A DNA stretch of 24,991 bases. It comes from JBFXDW01 sp050180745 (GTDB lineage Bacteria > Pseudomonadota > Alphaproteobacteria > UBA9219). The notes under the pieces are model-generated. The model made no database searches. It had not been told where the DNA came from and saw nothing but the letters and a program-made list of their open reading frames with translations. A program made the translations under genes and the position numbers. The DNA lies in NCBI GenBank assembly GCA_050180745.1, contig JBFXDW010000015.1, positions 1-24,991 on the forward strand, written 5' to 3'. This document shows, piece after piece, positions 1 through 8,495 of the stretch (the first letter of the stretch is position 1; every line of letters begins with the position of its first letter).

Positions 1-1172
1 CAGGGATTAAGCTTGATCCCTTTATTCTTAAAGCACAAAGCGGCGTTTTGACAAAACGTCTTCAGGTGTTGGAAAAAGAGATTTATGACTTGGCAGGAGT
101 CGAATTTAATCTGGCCTCGCCCAAACAAATGGGAGATGTGCTTTTTTCCAAGCTTGGCCTTACGGGTGGGAAAAAAGGCAAAACGGGTGCGTATTCAACC
201 AGCGTAGCGGTGCTTGAGCCCTTGGCCGAAGAACATGACATTATTGATAAGATTCTTGATTGGCGCGGTATGGCTAAATTACGCAGCACGTACACCGATG
301 CGCTACCTCTTCAGATCAATAAGGAAAGCAAGCGTATTCATACTTCGTTTTCTATGGTGGGGGCGGCTACGGGACGCTTGTCTTCGACGGATCCGAATTT
401 GCAGAACATTCCTATCCGTACCGAAGAGGGGCGTGCGATTCGCAAAGCCTTTGTTGCTGAGGAAGGGCATAAATTATTATCTGTTGATTATTCGCAGATC
501 GAGATGCGGCTCGCGGCATCTGCGGCGGGAGTTGAGGCTCTTATTGAGGCTTTTAAAAAGGGCGAAGATATCCATGCTATTACGGCCTCGAAAGTTTTTG
601 GGATTCCTCTTGAGACTTTGCCTGCTGAAGAGCGTCGCCGCGCCAAAGCTATTAATTTTGGCATTATTTATGGGATTAGCGGTTTTGGGCTAGCTAAACA
701 AATCGGCACAAGCGCAAGTGAGGCAACGAATTTCATCAAGGCCTATTTAGAACGTTTCCATGAATTACGTGATTGGATGGAAGGCATAAAGGATTTTGCG
801 CATAGCCACGGTTACGTTGAAACGCTGTTGGGACGGCGCGTGTACATAAAGGATATTAACGATAAAAACCATGCTCGTCGTGCTGGAGCCGAACGTCAGG
901 CGATCAATGCACCGTTGCAAGGAACGGCAGCAGACATTATCAAGCGCGCCATGATTCGCATGCCTGCGGCGTTGGCAGCAGAAGGGTTGGCAGCAAAAAT
1001 TTTGTTACAGGTTCATGACGAACTTATTTTTGAAGTGCCTGATGCGGAGCTGGAAGCTACGAAAGCGTTTGTTATATCCGTGATGGAAACGGCACCGTCG
1101 CCTGTGTTGTCTTTGGCGGTTCCTCTTGTTGCTGAGGCTGGTGTGGGGCAGAACTGGGCCGAGGCTCATTAG
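1..1172 (+). CDS. polA: DNA polymerase I, C-terminal part (5' end outside window)
   Basis: The reading frame is open from base 3, so the gene starts before the window; about 390 C-terminal codons are present out of roughly 900-1000 usual for the family. This is the polymerase (Klenow-type) domain, which fills gaps and replaces Okazaki RNA primers in the cytoplasm. All three polymerase motifs are visible: motif A (DYSQIEMR, metal-binding Asp at 486-488), motif B on the O-helix (RRRAKAINFGIIYG around 630-680, with the Arg, Lys, Phe and Tyr that contact the incoming dNTP) and motif C (QVHDELIFE, His-Asp at 1014-1019). The O-helix Phe is retained, as in E. coli PolI. Presence of the 5' nuclease or proofreading domains cannot be judged here. 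The next gene, same strand, follows after 84 bases without an evident terminator. Identification is very secure; only the start is unknown. Confidence 0.97.
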   Translation, partial: GIKLDPFILKAQSGVLTKRLQVLEKEIYDLAGVEFNLASPKQMGDVLFSKLGLTGGKKGKTGAYSTSVAVLEPLAEEHDIIDKILDWRGMAKLRSTYTDALPLQINKESKRIHTSFSMVGAATGRLSSTDPNLQNIPIRTEEGRAIRKAFVAEEGHKLLSVDYSQIEMRLAASAAGVEALIEAFKKGEDIHAITASKVFGIPLETLPAEERRRAKAINFGIIYGISGFGLAKQIGTSASEATNFIKAYLERFHELRDWMEGIKDFAHSHGYVETLLGRRVYIKDINDKNHARRAGAERQAINAPLQGTAADIIKRAMIRMPAALAAEGLAAKILLQVHDELIFEVPDAELEATKAFVISVMETAPSPVLSLAVPLVAEAGVGQNWAEAH

Positions 1173-1256
1173 AGAAAACTTGTCCCCAGCTTTTTTGCGT
1201 TTCTGGATAAAAGGGGGATTCACGAATCAGCGAATCGGGGGGTATGATCCGCCCCT

Positions 1257-2105
1257 ATGGAAACGCTACAAAACGCTTTAAAAATCTTACGAAACGCAGG
1301 CAATCTCAAGGACGATTCATTCGATATCGCTCAGGTTGCGTTGGCGCTGGCTTGTCTTGATAAGGGTGGGGCTGATATGACCGCTTATCAGGCTCATCTT
1401 GATCATCTTGTGTCTCAGATTGAACCTCATCGTTCTTGCGATCGTGTTGAAGATCAACTGAAAATCCTGCGCGATATCCTTGTGATTCAGCAGACCTATA
1501 AAAGCGTTGAATTGCCCGCCAATAATTTGATGGACGTGATAGACCGTCGTCAAGGCGATGGCTTGTTGTTGGGTGTTCTTTATCTTCATTTAGCGCAAAA
1601 GGCAGGCTGGGCCATGATGGCCGTTGATGTTTCTGGGCATTTTTTGTTGCGTCTTTCGGCGCGCGATGGCCAGCTTGTGATAGATCCGTCTCGTGCGGGG
1701 CAGCCTTGCTTGATTCATGAGGTGAAAGAAGATTTCTTGGAGGATGATGATCTTTTCCAAGATTTGGGTCTGCCTCATGACGTTGCGGAGACGATAGCAT
1801 TAATTCAGGCTTTGGGGCAGCCTATGACTCATCGGGAAGTTCTGCTAAGGCTTCAGCATAATGTCAAACGGCAGCAATTATCCAAGGACCATGTTGAGGG
1901 CGCCATTTCAACCTTGCAAAGCATGTTGTTGTTTGCGCCTCAGCAAGAGAATCTGTGGTGCGAGATCGGCCATTTACAGGCGGAGCGCGGCCATTTACGT
2001 GCTGCGATTACGGCTCTTGAAGTTGTTTGCGATATGGCGCCAGAGAACCTGCCTGCCAGTCAAACAACGGGCGCACTACGTGAATTGCGCATGCGACTGA
2101 ATTGA
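1257..2105 (+). CDS. SirB1-like protein: transglutaminase-fold domain plus TPR-like C-terminus
   Basis: A 282-residue cytoplasmic protein with no signal peptide. The middle (about residues 70-150) matches the SirB1 transglutaminase-like family: a run of the type N-x-L-x-DVIDRRQG, then VLYLHLAQKAGW, then a G-H-F-L-L-R strand and a VIDPS segment, in the family order. The last ~90 residues are helical and look like tetratricopeptide repeats (PQQENLWCEIGHLQAERGH, then an alanine-rich repeat). Length agrees with E. coli SirB1 (about 270). The molecular function of the family is not established; many members lack the catalytic Cys of true transglutaminases, so enzymatic activity should not be assumed. 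The ATG is preceded by a G-rich stretch rather than a clean Shine-Dalgarno, so the start is moderately certain. It ends 13 bases from the convergent pgi stop codon, with no terminator visible between them. Confidence 0.8.
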   Translation: METLQNALKILRNAGNLKDDSFDIAQVALALACLDKGGADMTAYQAHLDHLVSQIEPHRSCDRVEDQLKILRDILVIQQTYKSVELPANNLMDVIDRRQGDGLLLGVLYLHLAQKAGWAMMAVDVSGHFLLRLSARDGQLVIDPSRAGQPCLIHEVKEDFLEDDDLFQDLGLPHDVAETIALIQALGQPMTHREVLLRLQHNVKRQQLSKDHVEGAISTLQSMLLFAPQQENLWCEIGHLQAERGHLRAAITALEVVCDMAPENLPASQTTGALRELRMRLN

Positions 2106-2118
2106 TTTGCGGGATCGG

Positions 2119-3615
2119 CTATAGGGGCTTCCGCATAGCGTTTATGACGAGTTTTTTGCCAAGTTCAACGCCAAATTGATCAAATGAATTGATACCCCAT
2201 ATCACGCCTTGCGTGAAAACGCTGTGTTCAAAAAGGGCCAAAAGCAGGCCTAGATTTTCAGGATTGTGCTGTGCGAGTGTTAAAGACAGGGCTGGGCGGT
2301 TTCCTTCGTTCGTGCGTGCAGGATCAGAGGTTTTTTCTCCAAAGGCTAGAGCTTTGATCTGCGCTTCGCGATGGAGGGTTAATATCTGGTGCGCTTCAGG
2401 TTGGTTGAGATCATCTTCGCGCGTTCCGATAAAGATAGATAAAACACGAAAAGTCCCCTGATGAAGCCACTGGTGGAAGCTGTGTTGAGAGACTGTGCCG
2501 CATCCTCCAAACACGATGCCGCCCGTTGTGTAGTCGATCTTGTCTCCATCGCGTGTTACAGACTTTCCGTTGCTTTCCATATCAAGCTGCTGCACATAGC
2601 GCGGCAGATCGTGCAATCGCTCGCTGTAAGGCAAAACGGCTGTTCCCAAAAAACCTTCAAAATTCAGACACCAAACGCTCATTAGCGCCATAAGAACCGG
2701 AATGTTTTGATGTAAAGGGGCGGTGCGGAAATGAGCATCCATTTTCGCTGCGCCGTCAAGCATGTCTTGAAACGCTTCATATCCAACAGCAAGCGCAAGG
2801 CTTAGTCCTGCTGAAGACCACAGGCTATAGCGTCCGCCCACCCAATCCCACATAGCAAAGCTGCGGGTAATACCAAACTCTTTGATCGCTTCTTGATTTG
2901 TTGAAACCGCAACAAAATGGTGAGCTATCGCATGTTCACCAAGAGCCTCTACAAGCCATGCTTTTGCGCGGGCAGCATTTAATAACGTTTCTTGTGTCGC
3001 GAATGTTTTTGAAACAATGACAAATAAGGTTGTTTCTGGATTACATAAGGATAAAGCCTTGTTGATTTCTGCGGCATCGACATTGGCAACAAAATGAACG
3101 TTTAGTCCTTTGTGATAGGTGCTCAGCGCTTCAACGGCTAAACGGGCGCCAAGGTCAGAGCCGCCAATACCGATGTTGATGATATGCTCTATTTTTTTAC
3201 CGCTTGCGCCGCGCCATGTACCGCTATGAACGGCTTCAACAAATTCTTTTATTTTTTTCCGCTCGTTATGAATGAGCGGAATAACATTGTCTCCATCAAC
3301 TGTGATGGTGCCAGTTTTAGCGCGTAGAGCCGTATGAAGGACGGCGCGGTTTTCCGAGCTGTTGATGCATGCGCCATCAAACATTTGATCACGCCATGCT
3401 TCAATGTCCCTTGCTTGGGCTAAGCGGCATAATAGATCGCGAAGCTCTTCTGTAAGATGTGTTGTGCTGAAGTCAACACAAAGGGGGCCGCACGAAAAAC
3501 GCCATGCGTTAGTGCGGTCTGGCTCGTCTTGAAAAAGAGCCGCAAGCGTTTTGGCGAATTTTCTCTGGTACTCTTCAAGGGAGTGCCATTCTTTTGTGTT
3601 TTGCAGGGAATACAT
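2119..3615 (-). CDS. pgi: Glucose-6-phosphate isomerase
   Basis: Interconverts glucose 6-phosphate and fructose 6-phosphate in glycolysis and gluconeogenesis (cytoplasmic, usually dimeric). Both family signatures are present: WVGGRYSLWSSAGL and the C-terminal SFDQFGVELGKK containing the catalytic Lys. The catalytic Glu is residue 347 (MESNGKS) and the ring-opening His is residue 378 (SQHSFHQ); their spacing of 31 residues equals that in E. coli Pgi. At 498 residues it is shorter than the ~550 of E. coli, but the sugar-phosphate loop IGIGGSDLGAR is intact, so this is a compact rather than a broken version. No strong ribosome-binding site precedes the ATG; the gene begins 15 bases after the DUF3035 lipoprotein stop and is probably the last cistron of the ileS-lspA-lipoprotein-pgi run. 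With pgk further right, it shows that the lower sugar-phosphate pathway is present. Confidence 0.96.
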   Translation of the reverse strand: MYSLQNTKEWHSLEEYQRKFAKTLAALFQDEPDRTNAWRFSCGPLCVDFSTTHLTEELRDLLCRLAQARDIEAWRDQMFDGACINSSENRAVLHTALRAKTGTITVDGDNVIPLIHNERKKIKEFVEAVHSGTWRGASGKKIEHIINIGIGGSDLGARLAVEALSTYHKGLNVHFVANVDAAEINKALSLCNPETTLFVIVSKTFATQETLLNAARAKAWLVEALGEHAIAHHFVAVSTNQEAIKEFGITRSFAMWDWVGGRYSLWSSAGLSLALAVGYEAFQDMLDGAAKMDAHFRTAPLHQNIPVLMALMSVWCLNFEGFLGTAVLPYSERLHDLPRYVQQLDMESNGKSVTRDGDKIDYTTGGIVFGGCGTVSQHSFHQWLHQGTFRVLSIFIGTREDDLNQPEAHQILTLHREAQIKALAFGEKTSDPARTNEGNRPALSLTLAQHNPENLGLLLALFEHSVFTQGVIWGINSFDQFGVELGKKLVINAMRKPL

Positions 3616-3630
3616 GCGTTAAATCTAACT

Positions 3631-4182
3631 TTAATCGAGGAGGCTTCCTAACCAGCTTTTTTTGTTCTTTTCTATAACCGGCGTAGCTCCTGATGTAACG
3701 GATTCACCTTTTTCCTTGGTTTCCCTTAGCCGCTCTGCCTCAGCTTGGGCATCAACGGTTATGGCACCGTCGGCATTTTGGCCCCAAAGAAGTTCCTCAA
3801 CCAAGTGGCGAGAGCCAACAACTTTTTGGCTCGATTCACGATCTATGAGCTCGCGAATGTTGGCTTCAGTTTTATCTGCGCCTGCTTTGTTCAAAAGGGC
3901 ACTTTCTACGCTTGAGGCTTCACTTGTCCCGCCTATGGCCTTTCCAAAAAGGGTGGTCTCAGCCTGATGGGGCATACTCACCTCTTGTGGCCGTGGAGCG
4001 CCTGGTTCAGGCGGACGCAAAGAAAAATCCGGAGGTAAAGACAAAGGGGGACGGTCAATGACAGCAAATTCATCAGGAGAGCTTCTTCCCAAGCCTAGTG
4101 TATCGGACATGCCGCTGCATCCGGCAAGCGCCAATAATGACGTGCAGAGAAGAAGACGAGAAACATAAGCCATAAGCTGCAT
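3631..4182 (-). CDS. DUF3035 lipoprotein, probable BamF-like subunit of the outer-membrane assembly machine
   Basis: A 183-residue predicted lipoprotein. The N-terminus has a short hydrophobic signal (residues 5-20) ending in a lipobox L-A-G-C with the modifiable Cys at residue 22. Just after it is the diagnostic motif SPDEFAVIDRPPLSLPPDF (residues 35-53), typical of the alphaproteobacterial DUF3035 family and resembling the N-terminal motif of BamC. One member of this group (BamF of Caulobacter) was co-purified with the BAM complex, so a role in beta-barrel protein assembly is the best inference. The rest is low-complexity, proline-rich, then charged and without recognisable fold. It sits directly downstream of lspA (28 bases), the peptidase that would mature it, an arrangement seen in other alphaproteobacteria. 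A second in-frame ATG three codons in (MAYVSR) is an equally good start; neither has a strong Shine-Dalgarno. Confidence 0.75.
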   Translation of the reverse strand: MQLMAYVSRLLLCTSLLALAGCSGMSDTLGLGRSSPDEFAVIDRPPLSLPPDFSLRPPEPGAPRPQEVSMPHQAETTLFGKAIGGTSEASSVESALLNKAGADKTEANIRELIDRESSQKVVGSRHLVEELLWGQNADGAITVDAQAEAERLRETKEKGESVTSGATPVIEKNKKSWLGSLLD

Positions 4183-4210
4183 CTTTCGATAAGAGGATCT
4201 TGCGGATAGG

Positions 4211-4690
4211 TTACTTGTTTTCTTTGCTTAGAACAAGATTATCGAGCATTAAAAGCCCTACACCGGCGACAATAGCGCTATCAGCGATGTTAAAGGCGTA
4301 CCAGTGATAGCCCGCATAGTGAAAATCAAGGAAATCAACGACGGCGCCATAGTGAAGGCGGTCTGCTATATTCCCGATCGCACCGCCTAAGATAAGGCCT
4401 AAACCTAAGGATTCGTAAAGGGTTGTTGCGTTGGCCAGCCAAAAAAGAAGCAGCAAGACGATGATAAGAGTAACACCGATCAGGATATAGGGTCCCCATG
4501 AGCTATGCTGGTTAAAAAGGCCAAAGGTAATGCCTTTGTTCCAGCTTAGAACAATGTTGAAAAAAGAGGTCAACTTAATAAAGCTGGTTTCCGTAAGGTA
4601 GAGCGTTTTAACAACCCACCATTTGGAGACTTGATCTATCAAGGCTACCAGTGTGAGAAGGTAAGTTCCTATGGTAAAATAGTATTTCAT
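4211..4690 (-). CDS. lspA: Lipoprotein signal peptidase (signal peptidase II)
   Basis: Inner-membrane aspartyl peptidase that removes the signal peptide of prolipoproteins after diacylglyceryl transfer. The 159 residues fit the family (about 150-170) and form four hydrophobic segments. The conserved boxes occur in order: an early D-Q-x-S-K (residues 19-23), N-K-G-I-T-F-G, G-N-I-A-D-R-L with V-V-D-F shortly after, and F-N-I-A-D near the C-terminus. The aspartate catalytic dyad is carried by the latter boxes. The gene lies between ileS and the lipoprotein gene on the same strand. Its start is unusual: the ATG is immediately preceded on the coding strand by a C-rich repeat tract and has no Shine-Dalgarno, so translation may depend on an unstructured leader or on coupling. 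A lipoprotein substrate is encoded next door. Confidence 0.96.
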   Translation of the reverse strand: MKYYFTIGTYLLTLVALIDQVSKWWVVKTLYLTETSFIKLTSFFNIVLSWNKGITFGLFNQHSSWGPYILIGVTLIIVLLLLFWLANATTLYESLGLGLILGGAIGNIADRLHYGAVVDFLDFHYAGYHWYAFNIADSAIVAGVGLLMLDNLVLSKENK

Positions 4691-4887
4691 GGCAGGGACT
4701 GGGGTTGGGGGTCAGGGATCGGGGGTCAGGGGGCTCCGAGCTGGGGTTATTAAAATGTTTTAACTACCCTCCCGCAAGGGGAGGTTTTTTTTACCTTCTT
4801 CTGATTGCTGATTTAGCGCTATCCGCGTTCCGGTTACCTTTTCTTTACCTCAGTTCGGAGTCTGACTCCCAATCCCTGATCCCTCTC
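4691..4887. repeat. Compound intergenic repeat, copy A: ~127-bp TIR element bracketed by G-rich/C-rich arms
   Basis: This repeat fills the whole gap between the ileS stop and the lspA start. The core, 4734-4860, has imperfect terminal inverted repeats: CTCCGAGCTGGGGTTA at 4734-4749 and, on the opposite strand, CTCCGAACTGAGGTA at 4860-4846. Read on the minus strand it aligns over most of its length with the element at 8516-8645, including the block GAACTSAGGTAAAGAAAAGG (4856-4837; 8520-8539). Outside the core is a second layer of inverted repeat: 4713-4730 matches the complement of 4861-4878 at 15 of 18 positions. The left arm holds runs of 3-5 G at 4695, 4701, 4707, 4715, 4721 and 4729, a clear G-quadruplex motif on the + strand. 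No transposase is present; this looks like a non-autonomous palindromic or MITE-like element. Confidence 0.8.
4768..4792 (+). terminator. Terminator-shaped hairpin inside repeat copy A, oriented rightward
   Basis: CCTCCC (4768-4773), loop GCAAG, GGGAGG (4779-4784), then eight T (4785-4792). This is a classic intrinsic terminator in the + direction. The flanking genes ileS and lspA run in the minus direction, where the hairpin is followed by GTAGTTAAAA instead of a U tract, so it should not stop the operon; it could stop antisense transcripts entering the ileS 3' end. It is carried by the repeat and has a longer-stemmed relative at 8592-8614. Confidence 0.55.
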
Positions 4888-7752
4888 TTACTTAACAACG
4901 CCTGCGCAACGTGGGCAGAGCGCCGCATCATTTACATCACGCCGTACTTGCCAACAGCGCTCACATTTTTTGCCACTAGCCAGTTTGACGACGACACCAA
5001 CGCCTTCGACTTCTGGCAATATGAAAGCGCCTGCTGGAATCTCGCCTACATGTAGATGCAGGTCCGATGCGATGCAGATTTCTGCGAAGTTGACGCCTGC
5101 CAGTAACGCCTCGTGCGCACCCGTTACATAAACTTCTGGTGCAGCTTGCAAACTTGAGCCAATTACTTTGTCCGCACGTGCGCGTTCCATCGCGCCTGTG
5201 ACCACTTTACGGATATCACGAATCTTTGCCCATTTGCGGCACAAAGCTTCATCTCGCCATGCGCTTGGGATATCGGGGAAAGTTTTTAAGTGAACAGAAT
5301 CCTTGCCATCGTGGCGCGCCAGCCAAGCTTCTTCTGTCGTGAAGCACAAGACCGGAGCTAACCATCTGACGAGTGTCTCAAACACTGTCTCAAGAACGGT
5401 CCTTACGGCGCGGCGAGAAAGGCTGTCTTCCGCATCGCAATAGAGCGAATCTTTGCGTACATCGAAGTAAAAGGCCGATAAATCCAACGCACAGAAGTGA
5501 TGGAGTGATTGTAGCAAGTGATTGTAATTATATTTCTTGATGTCATCCCGCAAAGAACGGTCCATTTCATCAAGGCGAGCCAGAACCCAACGCTCTAGTT
5601 CGGGCATATCTTTAACATCAACGTGCTCAACCTCGCTCATACCGTCAAGTGCTCCCAAAAGGAAGCGCAACGTGTTGCGGAAGCGGCGATAAAGGTCAGA
5701 TGTTTGTTTAAGAATGTTTGGCCCCAGACTTAAATCTTCCGAATAGTCTGATGCTAAGACCCAAAGACGCAGAATGTCTGCGCCATTTACGTCCGCGACC
5801 TTCAGAGGATCAACCACATTGCCCAAGGACTTTGATTGTTTATAGCCTTTTTCGTCCAGCACAAATCCATGGGTGAGAACAGCTTTAAACGGAGCACGAC
5901 CACGAGAGCCGCATCCTTCCAGCAGAGAGGAGTGGAACCAGCCGCGATGCTGATCCGAGCCTTCCAAGTAAAGGTCCGCAGGCCATGATAGGTTAGGCCA
6001 TTTGGGATTTGGCAGCGTTTGATCGAGGCAAAAGGCATGTGTCGAGCCAGACTCAAACCACACGTCGATAATGTCGAAAACTTGCTCGAAATCGTCCTTA
6101 TTGTAATTTGGACCGAGGAAGTCCGACGCATCATGAGTGTACCAAGCATCCGCGCCTTCTTTTTCAAAAGCTTCTGCGATTCGGTCCAGTACAGCCTGAT
6201 CTTTAAGCGGTTGGCGGTCCTTCTTGTTGACAAAGAGGGCGATCGGCACACCCCAGATCCGTTGGCGAGAGATACACCAATCCGGCCGCGAGGCAATCAT
6301 GCCTTGAATGCGGTTTTCTCCAATAGAAGGATACCATTTCGTATCAGAGATGGCCTTTAGTGCCCGCTCGCGAAGCGTTTTGCCATCTGGCTCGAGTTTT
6401 ACTTCGTCCAAAGCGATAAACCATTGCGGCGTGGTCCGGAAGACCAGCGGCGCTTTCGAGCGCCATGAGTGCGGGTAAGAGTGCACAATGTTCTTCTTAG
6501 CCAAAAGGGCGCCTTTTTCGGCTAATGCTTTGATAACAGCGCCATTGGCGTCACCGACGGAACCATCTGGCTTATAGACGTAAAGTCCAGCAAAGCCTTT
6601 AACATGAGGGAAATAGCGTCCCTCATCATCAACTGTTTCTTCGAATTTGATGTTGTTGCGTTGGCCCAAGTAAAAATCGTCTTCACCATGTCCCGGTGCA
6701 ATGTGGACGAAGCCGGTCCCTGCGCCTGTGGTTACGAAGTCGCCATGGTAGAGTTTGACATCATAGTCGAAATAACCCTCGCTCCCTTCACGTTTCCGGA
6801 AAGGATGAGCGCAAACGGCACCGTTGAGGTCTTTTTCACCAAGCTTATCAAACAGTATCTTTTTCGCGATTATTTTGGATTCGACACAAAAATCTTGAAC
6901 GAGTTCCGTGGCTACCAACAAGCGGTCGCCAGCTTGAAGGGGGCTGCCTTCATCTACGGCTTCGACCTCAATGAGGGCGTAATCAAAATCGCCATAGGCA
7001 ATCGCGCGGTTCGCCGGAATGGTCCAAGGCGTGGTTGTCCAGATAACAACGCTTGCGCCTTCAAGCGCCTTGTTGGGCGTTTGGGTGAGCGGAAACCTAA
7101 TCCAAAGCGTCGTTGATTTATGATCGTGATATTCAATCTCGGCCTCAGCCAGAGCGGTTTTTTCGACAACCGACCACATAACAGGCCGCACGCCTTTGTA
7201 AAGGAGGCCATTTTGCAAAAAGGTGTGAATCTCTCGCACGATCTGGGCTTCGGCATGGAAAGTCATTGTGGCATAAGGATTTTTCCAGTCGCCGAGAACG
7301 CCAAGCCGTTGGAATTCTTTTGATTGGGTTTCTTGCCATTGAGCCGCAAAAGCGCGGCATTCACCACGGAATTGGGCAATCGGTACTGTATCTTTATCTT
7401 TGCCTTTGGCGCGGTATTGCTCTTCAATTTTCCATTCAATCGGCAAACCGTGGCAGTCCCAACCTGGTACGAAAGGCGCATCATAGCCAAGCATTTGATG
7501 TGTCCGGTTGATGATGTCTTTCAAGATTTTATTCAGCGCATGGCCCAGATGCATATGACCATTGGCAAAAGGAGGGCCATCATGAAGGATGAATTTGGGC
7601 TTTCCTTCACTTTGTTGGCGCAGAAGGGCATAAATATCCATCTCTTGCCAGCGTTTCAAAAGTTCTGGCTCTTTTTCACCCAAGCCGCCTCGCATAGGAA
7701 ACTCAGTTTTAGGCAGGAAAACGGTTTCGCGATAATCTTGTGTTTCGGTCAT
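4888..7752 (-). CDS. ileS: Isoleucyl-tRNA synthetase
   Basis: Class I aminoacyl-tRNA synthetase charging tRNA-Ile, 954 residues, close to the usual ~940. Domains in order: N-terminal arm with F-P-M-R-G; Rossmann catalytic half with the HIGH box as HLGH (68-71, in GHMHLGHALNKILKD); CP1 editing insertion with WTTTPWTIPANRA, the hydrolytic site clearing Val-tRNA-Ile; catalytic second half with WCISRQRIWGVP and the KMSKS loop, here K-Q-S-K-S (638-642); the anticodon-binding helical region; and a C-terminal zinc finger with Cys 930, 933, 946 and 949 (CERC, then LCPRC). The bacterial (not eukaryote-like) form and intact zinc finger argue for a mupirocin-sensitive-type enzyme, an inference from family type only. 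It begins 79 bases after sodB on the same strand; an AAGGA lies rather far (about 12 bases) from the ATG. Confidence 0.97.
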   Translation of the reverse strand: MTETQDYRETVFLPKTEFPMRGGLGEKEPELLKRWQEMDIYALLRQQSEGKPKFILHDGPPFANGHMHLGHALNKILKDIINRTHQMLGYDAPFVPGWDCHGLPIEWKIEEQYRAKGKDKDTVPIAQFRGECRAFAAQWQETQSKEFQRLGVLGDWKNPYATMTFHAEAQIVREIHTFLQNGLLYKGVRPVMWSVVEKTALAEAEIEYHDHKSTTLWIRFPLTQTPNKALEGASVVIWTTTPWTIPANRAIAYGDFDYALIEVEAVDEGSPLQAGDRLLVATELVQDFCVESKIIAKKILFDKLGEKDLNGAVCAHPFRKREGSEGYFDYDVKLYHGDFVTTGAGTGFVHIAPGHGEDDFYLGQRNNIKFEETVDDEGRYFPHVKGFAGLYVYKPDGSVGDANGAVIKALAEKGALLAKKNIVHSYPHSWRSKAPLVFRTTPQWFIALDEVKLEPDGKTLRERALKAISDTKWYPSIGENRIQGMIASRPDWCISRQRIWGVPIALFVNKKDRQPLKDQAVLDRIAEAFEKEGADAWYTHDASDFLGPNYNKDDFEQVFDIIDVWFESGSTHAFCLDQTLPNPKWPNLSWPADLYLEGSDQHRGWFHSSLLEGCGSRGRAPFKAVLTHGFVLDEKGYKQSKSLGNVVDPLKVADVNGADILRLWVLASDYSEDLSLGPNILKQTSDLYRRFRNTLRFLLGALDGMSEVEHVDVKDMPELERWVLARLDEMDRSLRDDIKKYNYNHLLQSLHHFCALDLSAFYFDVRKDSLYCDAEDSLSRRAVRTVLETVFETLVRWLAPVLCFTTEEAWLARHDGKDSVHLKTFPDIPSAWRDEALCRKWAKIRDIRKVVTGAMERARADKVIGSSLQAAPEVYVTGAHEALLAGVNFAEICIASDLHLHVGEIPAGAFILPEVEGVGVVVKLASGKKCERCWQVRRDVNDAALCPRCAGVVK

Positions 7753-7831
7753 AATTCTGCATAGTCCTTATCGAAAAATAGGAGGCACAAGATAGCTCTC
7801 TATGAGCAAAACGTAAAGCGGGAAGAGGTGC

Positions 7832-8431
7832 CTAGAGGCTCTTTAAATTTGCGGCGACAAAATCCCAGTTAATCAAATGATCAACAAAGACCTGCAAAAA
7901 GTCGGTGCGGCGGTTTTGGTAGTCAAGGTAATAGGCGTGCTCCCACACATCGCAGGTCAAAAGAGGTGTCGCGTCCGTTGTCAGGGGCGTTTCTGCATTG
8001 CTAGTCTTGACGATCTCAAGCTTGCCGTCCTTCCTTTGGATAAGCCACGCCCAGCCGCTGCCGAACTGCGTGGCTCCAGCTTTTTTGAATTCTTCTTTAA
8101 ATTTATCAATAGAACCAAAGGCTTGGTTAATTAGTGTCAAAACGGTACTGGATGGTTCTTGTGGCGTGGGGCTAAGGCTGTTCCAAAAGAAGGTATGATT
8201 CCATGTTTGAGCAGCGTTGTTAAAGATACCGGCTTTGTCCGCTTTTCCTGCGGTAGCCAAAATAATGTCTTCCAAGGACTTATCAGCAAGCTCAGAGCCT
8301 TCGATCAGGCCGTTCAAGTTGGTGACATAAGCCTGATGGTGCTTGCCATGATGAAAAGAGAGGGTGTTGGCCGAGATGTGAGGAGAGAGTGCATCCATAG
8401 CAAAGGGAAGGGCAGGCAATACAAATGGCAT
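7832..8431 (-). CDS. sodB: Superoxide dismutase, iron type
   Basis: Converts superoxide to oxygen and hydrogen peroxide. I place the start at 8431 (MPFVLPALPF), not at an upstream in-frame codon at 8473, because the family begins exactly there (E. coli SodB starts MSFELPALPY) and an AAAGGA lies 8 bases upstream. The resulting 199 residues match SodB length. Metal ligands are visible: His27 (FHHGKHHQAYV), His in TWNHTFFW, and the Asp and His of DVWEHAYYLDY. The sequence NNAAQTWNH carries the Gln typical of iron rather than manganese enzymes, where the active-site Gln comes from elsewhere. No signal peptide, so cytoplasmic. It is the first gene of a leftward run ending in pgi; its promoter must lie in the repeat-bearing gap 8432-8834, but I cannot pick a convincing one. 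Confidence 0.96.
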   Translation of the reverse strand: MPFVLPALPFAMDALSPHISANTLSFHHGKHHQAYVTNLNGLIEGSELADKSLEDIILATAGKADKAGIFNNAAQTWNHTFFWNSLSPTPQEPSSTVLTLINQAFGSIDKFKEEFKKAGATQFGSGWAWLIQRKDGKLEIVKTSNAETPLTTDATPLLTCDVWEHAYYLDYQNRRTDFLQVFVDHLINWDFVAANLKSL

Positions 8432-8495
8432 GGCGGATTCCTTTCTTTGGAAGTGAGAAAGACATAGTGACACGAGTCTGCATTTTAAGCAACAC

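Noticed and set aside
1213..1242. Possible degraded copy of the G-rich arm before the SirB1-like gene (two G runs around GATTC/GAATC)
   Set aside because: Only two long G runs and a 5-bp inverted repeat; too little to distinguish from chance or to call a quadruplex.
6604..7116. 170-codon frame antisense to ileS
   Set aside because: It lies opposite the conserved editing domain and shows no start signal or recognisable protein features.
8432..8473. A 14-residue N-terminal extension of SodB
   Set aside because: SodB proteins begin at MPFVLPALP-type sequence, with AAAGGA correctly placed before it.
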